From the NCBI GenBank assembly GCA_031292755.1, contig JARLGM010000003.1:1-64000 (forward strand): a DNA stretch of 64,000 nucleotides. The letters run 5' to 3'. Every line of letters starts with the position of its first letter. The first letter of the stretch is position 1. The translations under genes and the position numbers were made by a program. This document shows positions 16,366 to 24,461 of the stretch, in pieces. The notes under the pieces were generated by a model. That model saw only the letters and a program-made list of their open reading frames with translations, did not search any database and was not told the origin of the DNA. The DNA comes from Candidatus Sulfopaludibacter sp. GTDB lineage: Bacteria > Acidobacteriota > Terriglobia > Bryobacterales > Bryobacteraceae.

Positions 16366-17360
16366 TTGTCGGTCGGCGCTTTATCGATCTTATCGACCAC
16401 GATCAGGTCCACCGGCCCCTTCTTCTGTTCCAGCTTCAGCCCCAACTGCTCCTGCAAAGCCGCCGGCAGGGGCGCCACACTTACCGGCTCCTGGCCCTCT
16501 CCTTTTTGCATCGGTCCCGGCCCGGGCCCGGGACCATCGTGCGAAAAAGTGGCGGAGGCGCCGCCCGGGGGCAACATCATTCCCCCCATCCGGCTTTCGT
16601 CGGGCAGAAAATCCAGATTGAAATCGTACTTGGCCGTCAGCCCGGTCCTGTCGTTCACCGGCCGGTCCATCTGGTTGGATAGTTGCTCCGCCAGCTTTTC
16701 CATGGTCTCCTTGCTGCATTGCAAGTGGCTTTTCGGACCGCTGGGGCTAATCATCATCATCATCATGCAGCCCTCCTTCGGTCCCATCCCGGGCGGCAGC
16801 TTGATGGTGCCATCGGGACCCACGGAGACTTTGCCCAACGCAGGCGGCGGTCCGTCCGGCTTGGGCGCGTTATCGCTGGGACCTCCCGTGGATGACGGCG
16901 GCGGATCTTCCGGCGATTCCTTCATCTTCGGACCGCCCTTCCCCACCACCATGGCGTACATGGGCAGTTCCTTGGTCTCATGGTGCACCACCAGATGGAA
17001 GCGCTCTTGGAGCAGATTCTGCATCATGATCTTGACCTGGTCTTTGGTAGCGCCCTGCGGCACCTTGGCCACCATGTCGAACCGCTCCGAATCCAGCCAC
17101 GCCGGACCCGAAATCTGGTAGCCCTTCACTCCAAAGGCATTCACCAGCATGTTCTTCAGGGACAGGTTGTTGTAGGTCAGATGACCCGGATCGCTGGAGC
17201 CCGGACCGCCCCGCGAGCCCATCATCATGCGGCCCGGCTGCATGGGCGCCGCCGGCTTGATGGAAGCCACTTCAAAGGTCATCTTTTCGTCGGCACTCTG
17301 CGCCATCAAGCCGCTAACCGCCGCGACCGCTACACACACTCCCAGAATCGCTCTGCGCAT
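16362..17360 (-). CDS. TIGR03435-family (Solibacter-type) secreted protein
   Basis: A 332-residue exported protein of a family expanded in Solibacter relatives. Diagnostic segments are TFEVASIKPA near residue 32, NLSLKNMLVNAFGVKGYQIS near 70, and LQERFHLVVHHETKELPMYA near 120. The function of the family is unknown. The ATG at 17360 follows AGGAG and starts the signal peptide (RRAILGVCVAVAAVSGLMAQ). This member is unusually rich in Met, Pro and Gly, including five consecutive Met codons (genomic CAT repeat around 16752-16767) and a GPGPGPG stretch. Members are often found near regulators or BlaR1-like proteases, as here. Confidence 0.88.
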   Translation of the reverse strand: MRRAILGVCVAVAAVSGLMAQSADEKMTFEVASIKPAAPMQPGRMMMGSRGGPGSSDPGHLTYNNLSLKNMLVNAFGVKGYQISGPAWLDSERFDMVAKVPQGATKDQVKIMMQNLLQERFHLVVHHETKELPMYAMVVGKGGPKMKESPEDPPPSSTGGPSDNAPKPDGPPPALGKVSVGPDGTIKLPPGMGPKEGCMMMMMISPSGPKSHLQCSKETMEKLAEQLSNQMDRPVNDRTGLTAKYDFNLDFLPDESRMGGMMLPPGGASATFSHDGPGPGPGPMQKGEGQEPVSVAPLPAALQEQLGLKLEQKKGPVDLIVVDKIDKAPTDN

Positions 17361-17428
17361 CTGTTCCTGCTCCTTACCCCATAACGCCACTGCTGCCGGG
17401 ATTGTGACGGCTGATCCTACAAAAAAGT

Positions 17429-17456
17429 TTGACTATTGTATTAGTTAAATAATACA
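17429..17456 (+). promoter_or_regulatory. Promoter region with TGTATTA-N6-TAATACA dyad
   Basis: A perfect inverted repeat TGTATTA (17437-17443) and TAATACA (17450-17456) lies just downstream of TTGACT (17429-17434), in an AT-rich stretch with a run of six A. It ends 20 bases before the ATG at 17477, so it overlaps the probable -10 and start region. It has the TGTA/TACA outer bases of sites bound by winged-helix repressors such as PadR or BlaI. The cognate regulator is not known. Confidence 0.65.
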
Positions 17457-17476
17457 CTGTGACTAAGGAGGGCAGG

Positions 17477-18079
17477 ATGACCCGACGCCAGTTTCTCTCC
17501 TTCGCAGCGGTTCCCGCCGTTTCGCGGCAACCCCTCCGCGTCGCCCTTCACATCGTCACGGACGCCGAAGTCCCCTGGAAGCCGCACCAGGCCGAGCCCT
17601 TCTGGCGGCACATCTGGCCGGAAGCAGTCAGCGATTTCCGCCACTGCGGCATTGCATTCGACACCAGCTACACCACCGCCCGCGTCCAGCGCCCTCCCTG
17701 GCGCGAACCCATTGTCGAAGGACTCGAGCGCGGCGCCATCAACCTGCTCCTTACCAATCGCGTTCCCATGCAGTGGGACCAGGGTCGCGCCCTTTGTGGC
17801 GTCACCTTGCGATACCGGGGATACCACTTGTGCGTAATCGCGCTCGATCGCGCCCATGGCCACCAACTGCCGCTGTTGTCCGTCAACACCTGCACCCACG
17901 AACTTCTTCACGTGCTCCTGCTCGACATTTTCGAAGACGGGCCCGCGGGACTCGCCGGGCAGGCCCGGGAATTCCGCATCGACTGGTACGCCACGCGCTT
18001 GTGGCTGCTGCACGATGGCGCGGCCATTCGCGGCATGACGCGGAATTATCTCGATCGTGTCAGCCGAAGTGGACGTTGA
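17477..18079 (+). CDS. Tat-exported HExxH zincin-like protein
   Basis: A 200-residue protein. The ATG at 17477 follows AGGAGG at 6-base spacing. It begins with a twin-arginine signal (MTRRQFLSFAAVPAV), so it is probably exported folded with its metal. Residues about 140-150 read CTHELLHVLLLDIF, containing an HELLH zinc-binding motif. A third ligand may be the downstream Asp or His (EFRIDWYATRLWLLH). I do not recognise the family; a small metalloprotease is the best guess. The gene is preceded by a strong dyad over its promoter, implying repression. The histidine kinase gene follows. Confidence 0.6.
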   Translation: MTRRQFLSFAAVPAVSRQPLRVALHIVTDAEVPWKPHQAEPFWRHIWPEAVSDFRHCGIAFDTSYTTARVQRPPWREPIVEGLERGAINLLLTNRVPMQWDQGRALCGVTLRYRGYHLCVIALDRAHGHQLPLLSVNTCTHELLHVLLLDIFEDGPAGLAGQAREFRIDWYATRLWLLHDGAAIRGMTRNYLDRVSRSGR

Positions 18080-18103
18080 CCTAACGAGCGGACGTTGGCC
18101 TAA
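18071..18103 (+). repeat. Tandem direct repeat upstream of histidine kinase
   Basis: GGACGTTGACCTAA (18071-18084) and GGACGTTGGCCTAA (18090-18103) match at 13 of 14 positions with a 19-base period, close to two helical turns. They start over the stop codon of the preceding gene and end 22 bases before the kinase ATG, overlapping a TAAAAT -10-like element. This suggests a direct-repeat operator for a response regulator. Confidence 0.55.
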
Positions 18104-18125
18104 AATAGAGCTTCGCAGCCCGGTC

Positions 18126-20108
18126 ATGCCAACGGATCGACCTTCGGAGAACCGCGATTTTTTCTCGCGCTGGTCTCGCGTCTCTTTGCGCGCGCAGGGC
18201 GTGGGCGTTCTGGTATTCCCGGTAGCCGTTCTCTTCGCCGCGCTGTTCACCATCTACTGGTCCGACAGCGATGTGCGCAGCGCCGACGCCGTGATTGCCC
18301 GCGCCTACCAGACGCGCGCGGAGATCATGCAGTTGCACAGTTCCCTGCTGGAAGCCGAAACCGCCGAAGCCGGGTACCGCGCCACCGGACAGGACCGTTT
18401 TCGCGCCGCCGCCGAAATAGCCCAGTCTTCCGTCCGAGCTTCCCTAGCCCGCCTGCCATCCATGAGCGGGGATACCCCGGTGGCCATCGCGGCCGTGGCG
18501 CGCATCGGGCAGTTGGCGCCGGCCGAACTGGACTTGCTGGCCCAAACGCGTGCGGCTCCTCCCTCCCCGGCGCCACCGGAAGCCGGTCGCGAGACGGCCG
18601 TGATGGGAGAACTTCAGGCGCAACTCGCCCTGCTCGGCAGCGAGCAGGACCACCTGTTCACCAAGGCCCGGTTGGATCGCGACCTGGCCCGCCAAAAGCT
18701 GTTCCGGACCGTCATGGTGTTCGGTACTCTGGGCCCTCTCGGCGCTCTGTTCATCCACCTGCTGGTGGCCGGACGCCTGGTGCGGAGAATCCAGCGCGTG
18801 GAGGAGAACGCCCGGCGCCTCGCCCACGGATTGCCCCTCGAGCCTTTTCCCGCCGGCACCGACGAAATCGCCGCCCTGGCCCGTCAGATCGAAGACGCCG
18901 CCTACCTGCTGCGCGACCGCGAGGGCGAATTACGCGGCAGCGAGCGGCGCTACCGCGACCTCTTCAACCAGGCCCCCATCCCCTACGAAGAGACCGACTG
19001 CCAGGGTGTCGTAACCCGCTTCAACCAGGCCGTCTGCACCCTGCTGAAATGCACTCCCGACCAGGTCCTGGGCCGCCACGCCTGGGATTTCGTCGCCCCC
19101 GATCAACAGCATGAGTTCCGCGCCGCCATGCTCGAACGCATCGCCTCGGCGCGGGAAACCGGTCCCTTCGAGTGCGACTATATGCTGGACGATGGCTCCC
19201 GCATCGCCGTCGAAATCCGCGAAAACCTCGTTCATAACGATCAGGGCCACGTCACCGGCGTCTGCCGCTCCCTCCTCGATGTCACCGAGCGCAACCTGGC
19301 CGCCATTACCGCCCGCAAGGTGGAGCAATACGCCATGGAGCTCCGCATCAAGAACGAACAGTTGGGTCGCGCCCTGGATACCGCCCGCTCCGCCACCGCC
19401 GCCAAGAGCCGCTTCCTGGCCAGCATTTCGCACGAGCTCAGAACCCCTCTCAACGGCATCATCGGCTTCTCGGAAATGATGTACGACGGCCGCCTGGGCC
19501 CGCTAACCGAAGAACAGCGCGACGTGGTGGCGGACATCCTGGCCAGCGGCCGCCACCTCCTGCAACTCATCAACGATATTCTCGACCTCTCCAAGGTGGA
19601 AGCCGGCCGCATGGAATTCCGTCCCGAGCCGTGCGAACTCGGAACCCTGGTGTCGGAAGTCCGCGATATCATCCGGCCGCTCGCCGAAAAGAAAAATATT
19701 CAGTTATCCACCGATCTGCCCTCCGGCCTGACGGTCATCATCGATCCCGGCCGCTTCAAGCAGGTGCTCTATAACTACCTCTCCAACGCCGTGAAGTTCA
19801 CCGGGCGCGACGGCTCCGTCTCGATTCGTCTTGCCCTGGAAGGCGACCATAGCTTCCGCCTGGACGTCACCGATACCGGCAGCGGCATCCCGCCTGACGA
19901 AATCTCCCGTTTGTTCCAGGAGTTTGAACAACTACCCAACAGCCGCAAGGCCGAGCAGGGTACCGGACTCGGCCTGGCCCTGACCCGCCACATCGTCGAG
20001 GCGCAGGGCGGCACGGTAAGCGTTCGCTCGGAACTCGGGCACGGCAGTGTTTTCTCCGCGGTGCTGCCTATTTCCGTTGCCGCCAAGAATGGAAGCGCCA
20101 CGGAGTAG
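18126..20108 (+). CDS. Hybrid-less sensor histidine kinase (CHASE3-HAMP-PAS-HisKA-HATPase)
   Basis: A 660-residue membrane sensor kinase from the ATG at 18126. Two membrane helices (about residues 25-45 and 190-215) enclose a helical CHASE3-like periplasmic domain (EIMQLHSSLLEAETAEAGYRAT at its start). HAMP, then PAS (RDLFNQAPIPYEETDCQGVV), HisKA and HATPase domains follow. The phosphorylated His436 lies in SISHELRTPLNG. The ATPase N-box (NYLSNAVKFTG) and G1 and G2 boxes (DTGSGI, GTGLGLAL) are intact. The response-regulator gene starts 24 bases downstream, so the two form a two-component pair controlling, or acting with, the following HEAT and glycosyltransferase genes. Confidence 0.93.
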   Translation: MPTDRPSENRDFFSRWSRVSLRAQGVGVLVFPVAVLFAALFTIYWSDSDVRSADAVIARAYQTRAEIMQLHSSLLEAETAEAGYRATGQDRFRAAAEIAQSSVRASLARLPSMSGDTPVAIAAVARIGQLAPAELDLLAQTRAAPPSPAPPEAGRETAVMGELQAQLALLGSEQDHLFTKARLDRDLARQKLFRTVMVFGTLGPLGALFIHLLVAGRLVRRIQRVEENARRLAHGLPLEPFPAGTDEIAALARQIEDAAYLLRDREGELRGSERRYRDLFNQAPIPYEETDCQGVVTRFNQAVCTLLKCTPDQVLGRHAWDFVAPDQQHEFRAAMLERIASARETGPFECDYMLDDGSRIAVEIRENLVHNDQGHVTGVCRSLLDVTERNLAAITARKVEQYAMELRIKNEQLGRALDTARSATAAKSRFLASISHELRTPLNGIIGFSEMMYDGRLGPLTEEQRDVVADILASGRHLLQLINDILDLSKVEAGRMEFRPEPCELGTLVSEVRDIIRPLAEKKNIQLSTDLPSGLTVIIDPGRFKQVLYNYLSNAVKFTGRDGSVSIRLALEGDHSFRLDVTDTGSGIPPDEISRLFQEFEQLPNSRKAEQGTGLGLALTRHIVEAQGGTVSVRSELGHGSVFSAVLPISVAAKNGSATE

Positions 20109-20132
20109 CCGTGTAAGTTAAAATACAGAGCA

Positions 20133-21677
20133 ATGCCCGGTGAGCCGATACTGATTGTCGACGACACACCAGTAAATCTGAAACTCACACGCATTCTGTT
20201 AGTTAACGAAGGTTATAAGGTATTAACAGCCGCCAGCGCGGAAGAAGCTCTCGAACTCCTTCGCAGTTATCACCCGTACCTTGTGCTGGCTGATATTCAG
20301 TTACCCGGAATTGACGGGCTGGAGTTTACTCGCCGAGTGAAAAGCGATCCGGCCACCCGGGACATCATGGTGGTCGCCCTCACGGCTTTCGCCATGAAAG
20401 GCGATGAACAGAGAGCGGTCGAAGCCGGCTGCGACGGGTATATCACCAAACCAATCGATACCCGCGCGTTGGGCGCGCGCATTCGCGAATACCTGGCCCG
20501 CCGCGCCGAATCGCATCCCGTCACCCAGCCCGTGCCGGCGGACGGCGCACCCGAGCAGGAAAAAATCACCTTGCCGGCGGCCGAATTCCAGGCCCTCCGC
20601 CGCCGCTTTCTGGAGGAAGGGCACGAGCGCTCGCGCCAATTGCTGCTGGATCTGGATGGCCAGTTCAACTCCGGCGATGCCGCGCGTATGGTCCATCAAT
20701 GGATCGGTACGGGCGGTCTTCTCGGCTACTCCGCCATCAGCCGGCTCGCCCGCGAAGTAGAAGCCGAGATGTTGGAACGGCCGCTGGATAACTCCGAGTT
20801 GCGGGAAGCCCTCACCAACCTTGTGCTCGCGTTCTCCAGCCCGCGCGAGGCGCGCGACGCCCCCATTCCCGAGTCGATCATTCAGAATCTCTCCGGCAAG
20901 CGCGTTGCCGTCGTCAGTTTTCCCAGCAGTGAACGGGAGCGGCTTTGTGTCGCGCTGGAGCGGGCAGAGGCGGTCCCGGTCTTCTTCAATCCCTCGGACC
21001 CGCCGGACGCTCCGGAAGTGCAGAACTGCAACCTGCTGGCGGTTCACGTGCGGCCCGAGACGCTGGATTCTTTCTGGCTCGACCCAGGCACCATGGGGGC
21101 CGTTAACAGGCCGATGGTTTTCGTTGGCAATCGCGATCACCTGTTGGAGCTCGATGCGTGCGTGCAGTCCCTGGCGCGCGAATTCCTCATGGATTCCTGG
21201 GGCCCTGAAGAGGCCCTGGTGCGTCTGAGCCTGGCGCTTTCCACCCGCGCGGGAACGGCCCAAACCGCGGCCTTGCCTTCCTCCGCGGCCGCGGCACGCC
21301 CGGCCGCGGTCTCCGGCCGCCCGCAGATCCTGATCGCCGATGACGACCCCACGGTGCTGGCCCTGGTCGGCACCGCCATCCAGAATTTCGGCATGGATTG
21401 CCGCACTGCCCCTGACGGCCGCGCCGCCCTCGCCGCCATCCGCGAAGCCCGGCCCGACGCAGCGGTTCTGGACGTGAACATGCCCGGTATGGACGGCTAC
21501 GAGGTGCTCGCCGCCATCCGCGGCGAAGACATGCCGATTCGCGTGGTGATGCTGACCGCGCGCCAGCGCGAAAGCGACGTGCTCCGCGGTTTCACTTTGG
21601 GCGCCGACGATTATATCGTGAAGCCGTTCAGCCCCATGGAACTGGTGGCCCGCCTCAAGCGGCTGCTCGGACGATGA
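20133..21677 (+). CDS. Multidomain response regulator (REC-Hpt-degenerate REC-REC)
   Basis: A 514-residue phosphorelay protein without a DNA-binding output domain. The N-terminal receiver (2-120) has Asp54 as acceptor and Lys106 in ITKPID. A histidine phosphotransfer-like helical bundle spans about 150-235 with His188 in VHQWIGTGGLLGY. Residues about 253-375 resemble a receiver fold lacking the acceptor Asp. The C-terminal receiver (398-514) has Asp447 in VLDVNMPG and Lys497 in IVKPFS. This would allow a His-Asp-His-Asp relay within one protein. Its stop overlaps the next start (ATGA), linking it tightly to the HEAT-repeat protein. Confidence 0.9.
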   Translation: MPGEPILIVDDTPVNLKLTRILLVNEGYKVLTAASAEEALELLRSYHPYLVLADIQLPGIDGLEFTRRVKSDPATRDIMVVALTAFAMKGDEQRAVEAGCDGYITKPIDTRALGARIREYLARRAESHPVTQPVPADGAPEQEKITLPAAEFQALRRRFLEEGHERSRQLLLDLDGQFNSGDAARMVHQWIGTGGLLGYSAISRLAREVEAEMLERPLDNSELREALTNLVLAFSSPREARDAPIPESIIQNLSGKRVAVVSFPSSERERLCVALERAEAVPVFFNPSDPPDAPEVQNCNLLAVHVRPETLDSFWLDPGTMGAVNRPMVFVGNRDHLLELDACVQSLAREFLMDSWGPEEALVRLSLALSTRAGTAQTAALPSSAAAARPAAVSGRPQILIADDDPTVLALVGTAIQNFGMDCRTAPDGRAALAAIREARPDAAVLDVNMPGMDGYEVLAAIRGEDMPIRVVMLTARQRESDVLRGFTLGADDYIVKPFSPMELVARLKRLLGR

Positions 21678-22744
21678 TCAAAACCGAACTCTCTTTGGTT
21701 ACGGTGCTCCTGTGCGGCTTCGGGCTGTGGATTATCGGCATGTTCGCGGTCGCCCTGATCCGCAGCCTCTCCTGGCAAAAACAGAACCAGCGGACCCGGG
21801 CATTGCAGCCGCAGATTCGCCAGGCGCTCGTCGCCTTCCTGGCGGGCAGCGATAATCAAGACCGCCTGCGCGAGTTCGTACAGATCAGCCGCGCCGACGT
21901 GGGAGCCGCCCTGGTGAGCTTCGAGGGCACCGTGGCCGGCGGCGCCCGCGACCGCCTGTGCGAACTCGCCCTCGAACTCACCCTGGTCCACGACTGGTGC
22001 GAGGAGACCCGCTCCCGGAATGCGCTGGTGCGCCGGACCGCCTTCGCGCGCTTGTCTTTCGTCTGCTCCTACGAGCCCTGCCGCCGGCTCGCCGGCGATC
22101 TGATGCTCCGCGCCATCGAAGATCCGGACGACGAAGTTACGCTTTCCGCCAGCCGCGGGCTGGTCCATTCCAGCAGCATCGAGGTAGCCGAACGCGTCTT
22201 CGGCCACGCCGTCTCCAAAAATCTTCTGGTCCGCATCGTTCTGACTGAAGACTTGCGGCGTCATGCCGTTTCGCTCTGCCAGCGCGCCATCCCCCGCGAA
22301 CTGAAGTCCGGCGACCGGGTGCGGATCCTCAACACACTGCACATGGCCACCGCCTGGGAGCGCGCGCTGCCCATGCCGGGAATGGGAGCGCTGTTGAGTT
22401 CGGACGACCGCGAAGTCCGGATGCAAGCTCTGCAACTGGCTTCGCTGGTGGCGGATGCCCCCGAGGTTCGCACCGGAATACTGGATGCCCTGGCGGATTC
22501 CGATCCGGAAATTGTCATTTGCGCCGCCGGCGCCGCCGCCCTGCAGCACCTGGAAGCCGCCCTGCCGGCTCTGGCCCGCTGTCTTCGAGTGGGCGAACTG
22601 GAGGTGGCGCGCGCCGCCGCCGCGGCTCTGGCCGAAATCCCTCCGCGCGGCTGGGTGACTTTGCGGGAACTCAGCACCAGCACCAACGATGTGACCGCGC
22701 GCGCCGCCAGCGACGCGCTGGCGCGCATGAAGGTGCCGGAGTGA
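21674..22744 (+). CDS. Membrane-anchored HEAT-repeat protein
   Basis: A 356-residue protein with one N-terminal membrane helix (about residues 6-33) and then consecutive HEAT-like helical repeats. Examples are DDEVTLSASRGLVHSSSIEV near 150 and DPEIVICAAGAAALQHLEAA near 275. It should face the cytoplasm and act as a scaffold. It overlaps the response-regulator stop (ATGA) and the glycosyltransferase start (GTGA), so stoichiometric production is likely. Response regulator-HEAT-GT2 sets occur in other bacteria, where a YaiO-type outer-membrane barrel often completes them; none is seen here. Confidence 0.85.
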   Translation: MIKTELSLVTVLLCGFGLWIIGMFAVALIRSLSWQKQNQRTRALQPQIRQALVAFLAGSDNQDRLREFVQISRADVGAALVSFEGTVAGGARDRLCELALELTLVHDWCEETRSRNALVRRTAFARLSFVCSYEPCRRLAGDLMLRAIEDPDDEVTLSASRGLVHSSSIEVAERVFGHAVSKNLLVRIVLTEDLRRHAVSLCQRAIPRELKSGDRVRILNTLHMATAWERALPMPGMGALLSSDDREVRMQALQLASLVADAPEVRTGILDALADSDPEIVICAAGAAALQHLEAALPALARCLRVGELEVARAAAAALAEIPPRGWVTLRELSTSTNDVTARAASDALARMKVPE

Positions 22745-24003
22745 TCTCTGCCGCGGTACAGTTGGCGGCCATGGCCCTGTTCGTTTCGGGAGTCGCGAGT
22801 TTCGTTCTGCTGCTCAAAGGCTGCTTCGTACTGCGCCGCCAGGCGCGCCGCAGCGCGACCGATACCGGCACACTCCTGCTGAAGTCGCCCCAGGTGCCCA
22901 ACGTCTCGGTGGTTGCCGTCGCGTCCGATTGTTCCCCCGAGACCCGTTCGCTGGTACGCCGCCTGATCGATTTGCACTACTCCAATCACGAAGTCGTGCT
23001 GGTCCTGGACGGCGTTTCCGCGGAGGACTTTGAACATTGGATCGCGGAGTTCCACCTGGCTGTCACCGCGTGGGGAACCTGGAAGCCTACCGACCCCTTG
23101 CGATTATCCGTGCTCAGAACGGAACGCGCCGGCACGGCGGCCGCGTATAACGCCGGCATCGCCGTGGCCACAGGTTCCCTGATCGCCTTCTTCGACGCGG
23201 CCAGCGAGTTCAGCCAGGAGGCTTTGCTGCGCCTCCTGCCACCCATGCTGCAGGATCCCGAAAGAACTACCGCGGTATGCGCAATGGCGCCCGTCCTGGC
23301 GTCAACCGGTCTCATGCAGCGGTTCAGCGCGATCGAATCCGTGCGCGTCTGGTTGGGGCGGTACGCCGCGTTTACCGGTTGGAATATGCTGGTCCCGGTG
23401 CCGGGCTGCTGCCTGCTGATCCGGCGTGACGCCATCCGGCGGGCGGGAGGCTTTCCGCCTTCGGAGGACCGGCATCCGGACTGTGCCGCTCACCTGGAAC
23501 TGGTCCTGAACCTGCACGGCCGGGCGCGCGCCGGCGGACCGCCGTTCCGCATGACGCTGGCGCCGGATCCCATCAGCCACTTACCGGCGCCAAAATCCAG
23601 CAGCGAATTACGCCGCATCCTGGATCGGGACCAGTGCGCCTTGAAGGCCGCCATCGTTCACCGGAAGTCGATCGGCGCCATAGGGTGGGGTTTGCCCGCG
23701 CTGCTCTGGGACCGCCTGGCCCGCCCTCTGCTCGAAACGGCTCTTTACGTGGTGACGGCCGCCGGTCTGGCCCTGGGCCTGGTGCCCTTCCGTGTGGTGT
23801 TGCTGGTGCTGCTCTGCACCGTTGCCACCGGCATTCTGGTCTCCATGGCCGCCGTGGTCTTGCGCGAACTGGCTGACTTCCGCGGTGGTGAGCCCGGACT
23901 ATTGGTGAATCTCTTCTTCGCCGCGGTCCCGGAAAACCTAGGCTATCGTCAGTTGCGCAACCTGTGGCTTATTGAAGGCTTCCTGAAAAAGAAAACCCGG
24001 TGA
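22741..24003 (+). CDS. Membrane family-2 glycosyltransferase (degenerate DxD)
   Basis: A 420-residue inner-membrane GT2 protein, starting at the GTG that overlaps the preceding stop (GTGA). One helix lies at residues 5-28, the transferase domain at about 45-270, and three or four helices at 310-400. It resembles processive synthases of the BcsA/hyaluronan type, which polymerise and export a polysaccharide. The canonical DxD is changed to Asp-Ala-Ala (AFFDAASEF), while the later Glu-Asp acid pair remains (PPSEDRHPD). The usual QxxRW motif is not recognisable (RILDRDQCALKAAI). It may therefore be altered in activity. A terminator overlaps its stop codon. Confidence 0.8.
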   Translation: MISAAVQLAAMALFVSGVASFVLLLKGCFVLRRQARRSATDTGTLLLKSPQVPNVSVVAVASDCSPETRSLVRRLIDLHYSNHEVVLVLDGVSAEDFEHWIAEFHLAVTAWGTWKPTDPLRLSVLRTERAGTAAAYNAGIAVATGSLIAFFDAASEFSQEALLRLLPPMLQDPERTTAVCAMAPVLASTGLMQRFSAIESVRVWLGRYAAFTGWNMLVPVPGCCLLIRRDAIRRAGGFPPSEDRHPDCAAHLELVLNLHGRARAGGPPFRMTLAPDPISHLPAPKSSSELRRILDRDQCALKAAIVHRKSIGAIGWGLPALLWDRLARPLLETALYVVTAAGLALGLVPFRVVLLVLLCTVATGILVSMAAVVLRELADFRGGEPGLLVNLFFAAVPENLGYRQLRNLWLIEGFLKKKTR

Positions 24004-24020
24004 CCGAAGCCACCGGGTTT
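23993..24020 (-). terminator. Bidirectional hairpin terminator
   Basis: AAACCCGGTG (23993-24002) pairs perfectly with CACCGGGTTT (24011-24020) around an 8-base loop. Read on the minus strand it is followed by TTTTCTTTTTC, making it a good terminator for the small secreted-protein gene (24039-24362). It also covers the glycosyltransferase stop codon and could end that operon. Confidence 0.8.
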
Positions 24021-24038
24021 CGCCACTTCACGCTTCTC

Positions 24039-24362
24039 TTACTGATTTAAGACGATGCGCGTTTTGGTGCCGCCCACCCGGATTTCCGCAATCGCTTTCC
24101 CGGTGTAACGGATCGCAGTCGTATCAAACTTCTTCTCGACACCTTCCACAGTGGCCGGCGCCTCTACCGACGTCTTCCCATTCACCAGAGTGATCTTGGT
24201 AGTGTCCACACTGAGGCGATACTCCCCCGGCTTCAATTCTGTGCCGTTGACAACGGCGGACTGGGACAGGGTGATTCGATAAGAATGAGCCGACGGCACG
24301 GTCCCGGCAAATGCGGCCGCAAGCGCCAGAATCGCAAACGCCAATACGAATTTCCTAAACAT
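24039..24362 (-). CDS. Small secreted hypothetical protein
   Basis: A 107-residue exported protein with a signal peptide (FRKFVLAFAILALAAAFAG). The mature part is a short beta-rich domain (LKPGEYRLSVDTTKITLVNG). Proteins with this layout are common in Acidobacteria, but I know of no function. The start follows AGGAG. It is transcribed alone, with a strong terminator immediately after it, which suggests a highly expressed single-gene unit. Confidence 0.65.
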   Translation of the reverse strand: MFRKFVLAFAILALAAAFAGTVPSAHSYRITLSQSAVVNGTELKPGEYRLSVDTTKITLVNGKTSVEAPATVEGVEKKFDTTAIRYTGKAIAEIRVGGTKTRIVLNQ

Positions 24363-24461
24363 ATGATCTCCTAAAAAGAGTTTAGCACCACTTTATCGTG
24401 GATGCTAGTGGCAAGCTCATTTTATCTGCAAGCGGCAAGCTGTCAGCTACACTGATAATTC

